Under the pieces are notes generated by a model that saw only the letters and a list, made by a program, of their open reading frames with translations, did not search any database and was not told the DNA's origin. Positions 23,490-31,453 of a stretch of 64,000 nt of DNA are shown here, one piece after another. How positions within the stretch are numbered: the first letter of the stretch is position 1; each line of letters starts with the position of its first letter. Source of the stretch: a candidate division LCP-89 bacterium B3_LCP (lineage in GTDB: Bacteria > Electryoneota > B3-LCP); assembly GCA_005223185.1 (NCBI GenBank), contig NJBN01000004.1, positions 295,443-359,442 on the forward strand. The letters are read 5' to 3'. Made by a program: the position numbers and the translations under genes.

Positions 23490-26400
23490 ATGAAAAGAAC
23501 GTTAAAAATTCTTCTGCCCGTATTGGTGTTCTTCTTTTTGGTAGTGAACGCCCAGGCGGAAGATCAGGGTTTCTTGAGATTTCCTGATACTGGTAATGGT
23601 AATGTAGTATTCACCTCCGAAGGCGATCTCTGGGTCGCTCCGCTGGAAGGCGGCAATGCCTACCGTCTGACCATCCACGATGGCGGGGAACGGTATGGCA
23701 AGTTTTCACCGGATGGTCAATTGATAGCGTATAGCGCTCAATATGACGGCAATCAGGATGTCTATATTATCCCTATTTCCGGTGGAGAACCGAAGCGCTT
23801 GACCTTCCATCCCTGGGGTGAGGGCGTAGTTGACTGGACTGAAGGTGGCGAGATCATGTTCAGGTCCAGATCCTATTCCGGTCAGCACGAATATAACATT
23901 TTTACCATATCTCCGGATGGTGGTTTTCCTGAAAAGATAGAACTGCCCAAAGCTGCTCTGGCATCCTTTGAACGCAACAGCAAGAGGATAGCCTACCAGG
24001 AGATCTTCCGCAATAATGCCACCTGGAAGCGGTACAAGGGCGGATTGAACGACCGCATCTGGGTCGCTGATCTGGAGAAGAATAAATACGCAAAGAAACC
24101 GATTTCGACGTATTTAGGTCACAATTCTTATCCTATGTGGGTCGGCGACCGTATTTATTTCCTCTGTGATTCCACCGGCAGGAAGAACATCTGGTCTATG
24201 AAGCCTGATGGTTCGGATCAGAAACAGCACACTTTCCACAAGAAATGGGATGCACGCTGGCCCAGTTATGGGGATGGCTACATCGTCTATCAACTGAAGA
24301 TGGATATCTGGAAGTATAACATAGCTACCGGCAAATATAGCAAAATCGACATTCAACTGCCGTCAGAAAGGCTGCGCACACGCAACCGCATAATCAAACC
24401 CGCTGATTACATCACCGGATTTGATCTCAATGAAGATGGGAAGTGGATGGTAATATCAGCGCGCGGTCAGCTCTTCAGCGTACCCACCAAAAGCCGTGAG
24501 ACCATCATCCGCCACTTGACGCCGGATTTCAAAGCGAGAGCTAAATACCCCTTCTTTCTGGATAAGAAGGTAGTTGCTTTAACCGACGTTACCGGCGAAG
24601 ACGAATTCTTCGAGTTCGATCCCTTTAAAAAGGAGGAGACCAAACAGCTTTCCAAAGGAAATAAAGTCTGGCGCTATGCTGGATATCCATCACCTGATGG
24701 TGAATGGATCGCTTACAGCGACGGCGATCTTACGCTGTGGATCATGAATGTAGAATCCGGTAAGAAACGAAAGGTAGCAACTTCCGATGTATGGGAACTC
24801 AGGAATTTCGAATGGTCTCCGGATAGTAGGTATCTGGCGTATAGTGATTATGTGAACCATGTCATCCAGAGCGTCCATATATACGATATAGAGACCAAGG
24901 AGGATCGCATCGTCACCGATCCCTTATACAGCAGCTATTATCCCACCTGGGATCCCAACGGTAAATATCTCTACTTCTTAAGTGAAACGAACTTCGAACC
25001 CAATCGCGGTGATTACGGAGCTCAGTTTATTTACGATCAAAAAGATAAGCTCTACATGTATCTTTTAGCTGAAGATACCCGGAGTCCCTTCGCTTCCGAT
25101 ACTACCCTCCTGTGGGCGCCTGAACCTGAAGAGGAAGAAGAGGATGAAGAGAAGAAGGAGGAAGAGGAGAAGGAAGAGAAAGATGATGGAGACGATGAAG
25201 AGAAGGAAGAAGAGGAAGAACTTGAAGTCGTCATAGATTGGGAAGGTCTGCAGGATAGAAGAGTAGAAATTCCTGTTGATCCCGGCCGCTATTGGGGCTT
25301 AAGAGCTGCCGAAGACATGCTTTACTATCTCTCCCGCGAAGATGACGACATCACTCTTAACCTGTATAAGCTGGAAGACCGCGAACAATATTCCGTGATG
25401 AGCGATATCAGGTCGTTCGATATATCCGATGACGGCGAAGTCGTGGTGGTATATGATGGAAGCAGTTTCGTGAAGATGAGCGCTGGAGCTACGGACGCTC
25501 CTAAAGGTGAAGGTGATGATGATCCTCACGTCAAATTGGGTGGCTGGAGTGTTACCTTGAATCCAAGAGAGGAATGGAAGCAGATGTTCCGTGAGGGTTG
25601 GCGCATCCAGCGTGATTTCTTCTACGATCCTGATATGCACGGAGTTGACTGGTCCGACGTCCTGAAGCAGTACGAAGGGTTAATTGACCGCATATCCACC
25701 CGCAGTGAACTGAACGATTTGATCGGCGAGATGATCGGGGAATTAAATGCCGGGCATGCTTATGTTTTCGGAGGTGATCTATACCGTCCTAAGTCTGTCA
25801 ATGTAGGCTTACTAGGCGCCGATTTCAGCAGGGATGCAGAAACCGGATTCTTCCGTATCGAAAAGATTTACGCTCCTGATAAGTCATTCCCTGATTGGAA
25901 TTCGCCATTAGTAAAATCGGGTGTCAATGCCAAAGTCGGGGAATACCTGATAGCTATTGACGATGTCCCCACCAATTCAGTTGACAACTACCTGGAATTA
26001 CTGCAGAATAAGGCTAACCGGGACGTTATACTGACCTTTAACGACAAACCTCAAAAGGAAGGCTCCCGCGATGTAATCATGCAAACGGTTAGCGGTGAGT
26101 ACGATATGCGCTACTGGGATTGGGTTAAAGAGCGTCGTGAGTACGTGGAAGAGGCTTCCGATGGAGAGATAGGCTACGTCCATCTGTCCGATATGGGTTA
26201 TGATGGATTGTGGCAGTTCGGGCATGAGTTCTACGCACAATATGATAAGAAGGCGATGATCTTAGACGTGCGTTTCAATGGAGGTGGTAATATCGCACCC
26301 ATGCTGCTGTCGCAGTTAAACAGGACTTTATGGTCGGTGGGACGCTCGCGTCATGGTGGAGTCTTCACCACGCCTGATGCGGCTTTTTATGGGCACTATG

Positions 26401-26786
26401 CCATACTCTGTAATGCTCAAACCGGTTCGGATGGTGAGACTTTCACTCAGGGAGCAAAACTCCTGGATTTGGGTCCCGTATTCGGCAAGCGAACCTGGGG
26501 CGGCTGGGTCGGCATCAGAGCTGACAAGCCGTTGAATGACCGCGTCTGGTTTACCGTTCCCGAATTCTCCGGTTGGGGCGCAATCGGTGAAGAGAAGGGC
26601 AAATGGCTGATTGAAGGTCCGGGCGTCTATCCTGACCATGACATAGAGAATGACCCCGGTGCCTTGCTGCAAGGCAAAGACCCGCAGATGGATGCTGCCA
26701 TTGACTATCTGATCAAGAAAATGAAGGAAGAACCCCGGGAATACCCCAAAGAACCACGTATTCCCAAGAAGGAGGTAAATTTCTGA
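23490..26786 (+). CDS. Tricorn-type protease (S41 family), exported
   Basis: 1098 residues. Signal peptide ~1-23 (KRTLKILLPVLVFFFLVVNA), so it acts outside the cytoplasm, unlike archaeal tricorn. Residues ~25-540 are beta-propeller repeats ('GDLWVAPLEGG', 'YGKFSPDGQLIAYSA', 'FEWSPDSRYLAYSD'). A run of ~60 mostly Glu/Asp/Lys residues (about 545-600) interrupts the second propeller. Then come a C1 helical part ('WKQMFREGWRIQRDFFYDPD'), a PDZ-like domain with 'GEYLIAIDDVP', and the S41 core: 'ILDVRFNGGGN' and 'NAQTGSDGETF', whose Ser is the likely nucleophile. Tricorn cuts oligopeptides. The ATG is preceded by AAGGG. It is followed by a 3' fragment of a second copy. Confidence 0.93.
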   Translation: MKRTLKILLPVLVFFFLVVNAQAEDQGFLRFPDTGNGNVVFTSEGDLWVAPLEGGNAYRLTIHDGGERYGKFSPDGQLIAYSAQYDGNQDVYIIPISGGEPKRLTFHPWGEGVVDWTEGGEIMFRSRSYSGQHEYNIFTISPDGGFPEKIELPKAALASFERNSKRIAYQEIFRNNATWKRYKGGLNDRIWVADLEKNKYAKKPISTYLGHNSYPMWVGDRIYFLCDSTGRKNIWSMKPDGSDQKQHTFHKKWDARWPSYGDGYIVYQLKMDIWKYNIATGKYSKIDIQLPSERLRTRNRIIKPADYITGFDLNEDGKWMVISARGQLFSVPTKSRETIIRHLTPDFKARAKYPFFLDKKVVALTDVTGEDEFFEFDPFKKEETKQLSKGNKVWRYAGYPSPDGEWIAYSDGDLTLWIMNVESGKKRKVATSDVWELRNFEWSPDSRYLAYSDYVNHVIQSVHIYDIETKEDRIVTDPLYSSYYPTWDPNGKYLYFLSETNFEPNRGDYGAQFIYDQKDKLYMYLLAEDTRSPFASDTTLLWAPEPEEEEEDEEKKEEEEKEEKDDGDDEEKEEEEELEVVIDWEGLQDRRVEIPVDPGRYWGLRAAEDMLYYLSREDDDITLNLYKLEDREQYSVMSDIRSFDISDDGEVVVVYDGSSFVKMSAGATDAPKGEGDDDPHVKLGGWSVTLNPREEWKQMFREGWRIQRDFFYDPDMHGVDWSDVLKQYEGLIDRISTRSELNDLIGEMIGELNAGHAYVFGGDLYRPKSVNVGLLGADFSRDAETGFFRIEKIYAPDKSFPDWNSPLVKSGVNAKVGEYLIAIDDVPTNSVDNYLELLQNKANRDVILTFNDKPQKEGSRDVIMQTVSGEYDMRYWDWVKERREYVEEASDGEIGYVHLSDMGYDGLWQFGHEFYAQYDKKAMILDVRFNGGGNIAPMLLSQLNRTLWSVGRSRHGGVFTTPDAAFYGHYAILCNAQTGSDGETFTQGAKLLDLGPVFGKRTWGGWVGIRADKPLNDRVWFTVPEFSGWGAIGEEKGKWLIEGPGVYPDHDIENDPGALLQGKDPQMDAAIDYLIKKMKEEPREYPKEPRIPKKEVNF

Positions 26787-26817
26787 TAGTGGTTTAGTTG
26801 TATAAAAGAGTCTCATG

Positions 26818-26902
26818 TCGGGGTCAGAGGCGACCCCGACTACGGGGTTATAAAAACGTCAGGTCTCATCCCGCCGGAGCGGGACAGGACCTGACGTAAC
26901 AT
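26818..26902. repeat. GCGTCAGGTC palindromic repeat, copy B, with a GTCGGGGTC block
   Basis: 26818-26850 pairs GTCGGGGTC with GACCCCGAC; 26857-26900 pairs ACGTCAGGTC with GACCTGACGT around CCCGCC-GGAG-CGGG. It sits exactly between the complete tricorn gene and the duplicated fragment. Confidence 0.7.
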
Positions 26903-26904
26903 AA

Positions 26905-27156
26905 AATGACCGCGTCTGGTTTACCGTCCCTGAATTTTCCGGCTGGGGCGCTATCGGTGAAGAGAAAGGGGAATGGTTGATAGAAGGTCCGGGCGTCTAT
27001 CCTGACCATGACATAGAGAACGATCCCGGCGCACTGCTAGAAGGCAAAGACCCGCAGATGGATGCTGCTCTTGACTATCTGATCAAGAAGATGAAGGAAG
27101 ATCCCCGGGAATACCCCAAAGAACCACGTATTCCTAAGAAGGAAGTCAATTTCTGA
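26905..27156 (+). pseudogene. 3' fragment of a second tricorn protease gene
   Basis: 84 codons in frame, ending in a stop, nearly identical in protein to the last 83 residues of the tricorn gene (from 'NDRVWFTVPEFSGWG' to 'PKKEVNF'). I count four amino-acid changes (K to E, Q to E, I to L, E to D) against about fifteen silent changes. The homology begins abruptly at 26905, right after repeat copy B; there is no start codon or ribosome site in frame, so it is not translated as such. The silent-biased divergence says it was part of a working gene before the 5' part was lost. A strong terminator follows at 27185. Confidence 0.88.
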
Positions 27157-27184
27157 TAGTAGTGGTCTTCCTTTGACATAGCGT

Positions 27185-27214
27185 AAAAAGAGCGGTGTTA
27201 ATGCCGCTCTTTTT
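27185..27214. terminator. Bidirectional terminator
   Basis: AAAAAGAGCGG and CCGCTCTTTTT form an 11-bp perfect stem around TGTTAATG; it serves the tricorn side and the convergent beta-barrel gene. Confidence 0.8.
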
Positions 27215-27255
27215 CGTTTATTTTATCCTTATAGCTATCTCTAATGCGGAAATCT

Positions 27256-28785
27256 CTAAAACCGCGCATCATAGGTCAGGCGAAAACCCTCAAAAGGTTG
27301 CACCGGACGGCAGACGCCGGAGGTGCATTTCAGACCGCCGCGCTCGCGTCCGTAGAAGAGCATCAGTCGGTGATTGCGTTTGACGTCAGCGGCAATCTCA
27401 ACCCCCATCCAGTTATCTCCTTCAGTATCAGAATGCAGCGATGACTGTTCATAGGAAAAATTGACGCTACCCCAGGATGCCCGCGATAAAGTAAGTGCGA
27501 ACCACTGTTCGTTGTGGCTCTCACCAAGCTCCTTGTCATCCACCCACATGCTTTCCAGGTCTCCGGTTACACTCCAGAGATTGCTGAAACTGTAAATGGC
27601 TTCTGCCAGTGTAGCCGTCTTTCTCTGCCAGAAGAGCGAACGCGCTTCTTCATTCTGACCGGCGGCGATTTTAAGGGTGAGATCGGGTCTGGGGTATATT
27701 TCACTCTCTAAGAACAGTTCCCAGAAAGGATTGAAATCTTCCTTCAATGACGGTATTAGCGACCCCCCATCATGTTTACTCGATCTATTGAAGTTCAAAG
27801 TCAGGAAAACCATATCTGACGGGGAGGCGGATACGTCAATTTCGAATCCGATCTGGTCATCAAGTAAGGGCAGGTGGGGATGCTGTGAAAGCAGGTGGGT
27901 GGTGTATTCTCTCTGAGCAATTGGCGGCGTCTGGAAGGGATTGTCAGCACCGAACTGGTAGTATTTATAACCCACCTGGGCAGCTAAGCCCATGAAGGAG
28001 GTTCCCAGGGAAACGTAAGTGCCTTCGCCATCAGGTATATCGCCATTGTCCGGACGGCGCTGTGCGTATTCTCCGAAAAAGGAAATGGGACCAATATCAA
28101 GACCCGCATAAACTTCCGGCATGAAGTATTTCTGGTAGAAGAGCCCTTCCTGGTGTACCAGACTGGCTCCGAACTGCATATTGCGTCGGGGTCTATATTC
28201 CAGGTTAGCGCCCGCCACGTTCTCCATTTCCACTAAATAACCGGCACGGCTCTGCCCATAAATGGCTTTGAAGCGCAGAGCTTTGGATTTGTAGGAAACC
28301 TTGCCACCCCGTAAGCTGGAATCAAAATAAAGATCCCGGTTCTCGAAGAGGTTAAGCGCCAGACCCTTGCCAAAAGTCTCGGTGACGTCACCTGCCCACA
28401 CTTCCCACTTCTTGTACTTCCATTGGGCATATATCTTATCGTCAAAACGGCGTTTTTCCTCCAGGCCGTAGATTACGCCATCCACATCGGACGGTTGAAG
28501 TTCCAGCAAACGCAATCCTAACCTGAGTCGTTTTCCAACCGGGAGTTTCTTGAACAGGACTTCAGCAGTCAAAAGCCCTTCAATGTAGCGCCTGTCGGTG
28601 AGGTTATCCGGAAAGGGGGATGAAATTCTGGGATCGACTTCCTGACCTTCATCCCAGCGGAACTTAAGACTACCCTGGAAATCAGCTGCCTGGATGGTGG
28701 ATGTGAGGAGGATTATCGAAACGATAATCAGGGGGATTAAACTATTATTTTTAGTTAAACTTGCTGTGAGAAAATCTCTACTCAC
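27256..28785 (-). CDS. Outer-membrane beta-barrel protein (DUF6029-like)
   Basis: 509 residues from a GTG start that overlaps the upstream TlpA-like gene by 8 bp. A signal peptide (~34 residues: NSLIPLIIVSIILLTSTIQA) is followed by alternating aromatic/hydrophobic strands ('VWAGDVTETFGKGLAL', 'FKAIYGQSRAGYLVEM', 'FFGEYAQRR') and a C-terminal 'YDARF' ending in Phe, the classic outer-membrane barrel signature. Length and strands recall DUF6029 barrels of the Bacteroidetes. There is a CTSGVC pair near the C-terminus (GLKCTSGVCRP), which could be a substrate of the thioredoxin-like protein encoded just upstream. Last gene of the cassette; function unknown. Confidence 0.75.
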   Translation of the reverse strand: MSRDFLTASLTKNNSLIPLIIVSIILLTSTIQAADFQGSLKFRWDEGQEVDPRISSPFPDNLTDRRYIEGLLTAEVLFKKLPVGKRLRLGLRLLELQPSDVDGVIYGLEEKRRFDDKIYAQWKYKKWEVWAGDVTETFGKGLALNLFENRDLYFDSSLRGGKVSYKSKALRFKAIYGQSRAGYLVEMENVAGANLEYRPRRNMQFGASLVHQEGLFYQKYFMPEVYAGLDIGPISFFGEYAQRRPDNGDIPDGEGTYVSLGTSFMGLAAQVGYKYYQFGADNPFQTPPIAQREYTTHLLSQHPHLPLLDDQIGFEIDVSASPSDMVFLTLNFNRSSKHDGGSLIPSLKEDFNPFWELFLESEIYPRPDLTLKIAAGQNEEARSLFWQRKTATLAEAIYSFSNLWSVTGDLESMWVDDKELGESHNEQWFALTLSRASWGSVNFSYEQSSLHSDTEGDNWMGVEIAADVKRNHRLMLFYGRERGGLKCTSGVCRPVQPFEGFRLTYDARF

Positions 28786-29287
28786 CGGAAGTCTCCAGGT
28801 TCAGAAGCTCGCGGATTTTTCCTTCCAGCACCTTCTCGTCACCGGGATTGTAGCCCTGGTGAGTTTCCACTATGTTACCATCTTCATCGATAAGTACCTG
28901 GTAAGGCAGTGAACTCCCCTGGAACAATCCCAGCACTTCATTATTGGGATCCAGGAGCACGGTAAAGGTGTATCTCTTCGATTTAACGTACGGTTTGATT
29001 TTCGACTGGCTTTTAGGCGAATCTTCACTGATGGTCACCAGGATGAAACCCTCTTCTCCATATCTTTCATGCAGTTCCTGAAGGTGAGGAAGTTCATGTT
29101 TACAGGGCGTACACCAGGTAGCCCAGAAGTTCAACAGGATGGGACCTTCACCTAAATAGTCTTCCAGGCTGAACAATTCGCCATCTATGTCTTCCAATGT
29201 GAAATCGGATGCCTCTTTGGCTATACCGACCTGTGTAATTGTAACAATCAGGGCCAATCCCAGGATTGATGATAACAACCCGCGCAT
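28778..29287 (-). CDS. TlpA-like extracytoplasmic thioredoxin
   Basis: 169 residues from the ATG at 29287; GGAG 6 bp upstream supports this over an ATG four codons earlier. Signal peptide or anchor ~1-22 (GLLSSILGLALIVTITQVG). An AhpC/TSA-Redoxin fold follows with the active-site WCTPC (Cys59, Cys62), 'FTLEDIDGELFSLEDYLGEG' and the cis-Pro 'SLPYQVLIDEDG'. Acts in the periplasm, reducing or transferring disulfides. It is translationally coupled to the barrel gene and sits 24 bp after a sorted-protein gene, so its partner may be one of those Cys-containing products. Confidence 0.88.
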   Translation of the reverse strand: MRGLLSSILGLALIVTITQVGIAKEASDFTLEDIDGELFSLEDYLGEGPILLNFWATWCTPCKHELPHLQELHERYGEEGFILVTISEDSPKSQSKIKPYVKSKRYTFTVLLDPNNEVLGLFQGSSLPYQVLIDEDGNIVETHQGYNPGDEKVLEGKIRELLNLETSGE

Positions 29288-29310
29288 GTGCATCTCCATA
29301 GTAGGTCAGA

Positions 29311-30042
29311 TTATTTCAGTTTCAAGGTCTTCAGAGTCTCTACCGATTGACCGTTATCTATTCGTATGAAGTAGAGGGCAGCAGCCTGATCAACGCCAGC
29401 ATCGTCCCGTCCATTCCAGGTGAAGCGGTGGTTCCCGGGCGGCACTAAACCTTCAAACAGACTTCTCACTTCCTGTCCCAGCAGGTTGAATACGCTGATC
29501 TTGACGTCCTCAAGTCTGGCGTTTCTGAAGCTGAAGGAAGTCTCAGGGTTAAACGGGTTAGGGAAAGCAGGGGTTAGGGCGAAATCGATTGGTGTATCCA
29601 GTGAAGTTTCACCTTCTATACCAGCACCGAAATGAGCCAGGATATCGATTACTACAGTATTAGCAGGGGACAGTTCTGGATAAGCAGTAAGTACAACCCC
29701 TCCCATATCCGGCGGCGGTTCGTTGGGTGTGATGTGAACCGTAAATAGCGTATCCCAAAGTGCTGGTAAAAATAAAGTATCGCTGAAAACCCAAGGCGGA
29801 TAACATTGTGCTTCAGAACACCAGAAATAGGCCCAGTCGCCTATACCAGTGGTGTCAATTTCCACAACAAAGTTGTAATCATCGTTTGATGTGTTTGTTA
29901 ACAAAGCCTCGAAATAGTTCTCAACACCAGCCACAGCCGGTTGAGTCGGGTCTTCGCAAATGAAGGTGAAGTTCTGGGCATTGACAGAGCATACGATTAA
30001 AGACAATGCCAGAATCAACGCAGATGCTGTTTTGGTTAGCAT
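29311..30042 (-). CDS. Small Cys-containing secreted protein with sorting domain
   Basis: 243 residues. Signal peptide ~1-22 (TKTASALILALSLIVCSVNA). The ~125-residue mature part is beta-rich with cysteines in 'FICEDP' and 'YFWCSEAQCYPP'. The last ~85 residues are a type A sorting domain (PAFPNPFNPETSFSF, VFNLLGQEVRSL, 'AALYFIRID', terminal LKTLKLK). AGAGG lies 6 bp before the ATG. The position between two thioredoxin-like genes makes its three cysteines notable: it could be a redox client or carrier on the cell surface (inference). No known enzymatic domain. Confidence 0.8.
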   Translation of the reverse strand: MLTKTASALILALSLIVCSVNAQNFTFICEDPTQPAVAGVENYFEALLTNTSNDDYNFVVEIDTTGIGDWAYFWCSEAQCYPPWVFSDTLFLPALWDTLFTVHITPNEPPPDMGGVVLTAYPELSPANTVVIDILAHFGAGIEGETSLDTPIDFALTPAFPNPFNPETSFSFRNARLEDVKISVFNLLGQEVRSLFEGLVPPGNHRFTWNGRDDAGVDQAAALYFIRIDNGQSVETLKTLKLK

Positions 30043-30111
30043 GATGAACCTCTTGATTTTTAGTATATTTCAATTACAGATGATCTCTTTATTCTCTGAT
30101 TATAAGATTTA

Positions 30112-31107
30112 TTAATATATAATATCGTCGAATATTTCGGTGAGTTCGCTGTAGGTGATTTCTCCAAGGTGAGCTATAATATCACCGCCTGGACCAATGA
30201 CTATGTTAGTAGGAAAACTGGTGATCGAATAATTCATTGTAACTATGGCACTGTAATCTAAAAGCAGGTTGAAATGAATGTTTAAACCATCTCTGACGCC
30301 TTTTACATCCTCTAAAGTATCTCCAAACATGTAGTCGATGCCCAACACCCGGACGCCTTGAGAGGCGTATTCAGTATAAATTTCATCGATTATAGGGAAC
30401 TCCTCCATGCATGGTTGACAGTCGCTGAAGAAAAAAGTCAGAAGAACTATGTATCCTCTGTACTCGTGCAGGCTTCTTTGGACGTCGAAGTCATCTTGAA
30501 GGGTAAAGTCGAAGGCGATATCCCCAACCTGGCTGCCAGCAACACCCGCTTCCAGTACAAAATCCGCCTGAACAGTATCGTCCGGTGAGATGGTTAAGGT
30601 AATTAGTGATGGTTCCAGAGTTTTATATCCATCCATAAAAGCTGATATAGTCCGCTGACCGGAATTAGCGTCTGAAAACAGATTTGGCGTCACAACACTA
30701 AGGCTCCTCCGATCCACCAGAATTGTCACTCCGTTGGGATTGGAAGAAGCATTCAGAAAACCATCGGGAGCCGGCGTCAGGGTAAACGTTGCATAAGACG
30801 TCTCATTTCTGTCAACATTTATCTGAAATTCGCTATCATAATAGTCTTCTGATTCTACAAGTAGAGTATGTCCACCAATATCTATATTCTCGAGTAAATA
30901 TGGAATGGGTTCAGCACGCTCAACACCGTCAAGATATATTCTTCCCCCAGATATCTCCATTCCCGACTGATCGAACGCCGAGACGTATATATTCCCCACC
31001 GGTGGCAGTTCCGATTGGATAATTTCGCAGCCGGATAGCAGGATGCTCCCAATCACAAGCAGGATGAGCAGTGCTGCGAGGCTTCTATTTCGGGGTGTAC
31101 AGGTCAT
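30112..31107 (-). CDS. Lipoprotein with PEGA and thioredoxin-like domains
   Basis: 331 residues. Hydrophobic leader (AALLILLVIGSILL) with lipobox SGC, Cys27 as lipid site. Two PEGA-type beta domains (~37-112 with 'ISGGRIYLDG' and 'ENIDIGGHTLLVESEDYYDS'; ~117-186 with 'GVTILVDRRSL') are followed by a Redoxin domain (~195-331) with active-site FSDCQPC (Cys230, Cys233) and cis-Pro 'SFPTNIVIG'. PEGA domains usually sit on surface or periplasmic face proteins, so this seems to hold a thioredoxin away from the membrane. First gene of the four-gene cassette ending at 27256. Upstream is AT-rich but I find no clear -10/-35. Confidence 0.85.
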   Translation of the reverse strand: MTCTPRNRSLAALLILLVIGSILLSGCEIIQSELPPVGNIYVSAFDQSGMEISGGRIYLDGVERAEPIPYLLENIDIGGHTLLVESEDYYDSEFQINVDRNETSYATFTLTPAPDGFLNASSNPNGVTILVDRRSLSVVTPNLFSDANSGQRTISAFMDGYKTLEPSLITLTISPDDTVQADFVLEAGVAGSQVGDIAFDFTLQDDFDVQRSLHEYRGYIVLLTFFFSDCQPCMEEFPIIDEIYTEYASQGVRVLGIDYMFGDTLEDVKGVRDGLNIHFNLLLDYSAIVTMNYSITSFPTNIVIGPGGDIIAHLGEITYSELTEIFDDIIY

Positions 31108-31201
31108 AAGGGTTAAGGTAGTGGCTAATATATATACGAATATAATTTAATAAAAATAGATAGCATAAACAATCAATATTTTGGCTGGGAGTTATTACCA
31201 A

Positions 31202-31321
31202 AAGCGTCAGGTCACACCTCCCGCCCAAGCGGAAGCCAAGACCTGACGCAACGAGGAAATCCTTTGTCGGGGTCAGGGGCGACCCCGACTATAAGTCTTT
31301 GCGGGGGGAAACACCCCCCGG
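31202..31321. repeat. GCGTCAGGTC palindromic repeat, copy C, with satellite hairpins
   Basis: 31203-31251 pairs GCGTCAGGTC with GACCTGACGC; 31266-31290 pairs GTCGGGGTC with GACCCCGAC; 31303-31320 is a GGGGGG-AAACA-CCCCCC hairpin. Two more hairpins follow between 31340 and 31425 (TCCCGATTTATCGGGA; AGTCAG-CTAA-CTGACT). The gap 31108-31453 has no gene. Confidence 0.7.
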
Positions 31322-31453
31322 ACTAATGTAGGGGCAGTCAAGTAGGGTAGGCTAAGTCCCGATTTATCGGGACGCAGGCTACCTTAATAGAAGTGGTGGA
31401 CTGCGTCAGTCAGCTAACTGACTTAGTCCCCCCTACTTTTTCCTTTTCACTTT

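Noticed and set aside
25052-25234. Serine-rich 60-residue frame on the minus strand
   Set aside because: It is the antisense of the Glu/Asp/Lys run of the tricorn gene, a typical compositional shadow.
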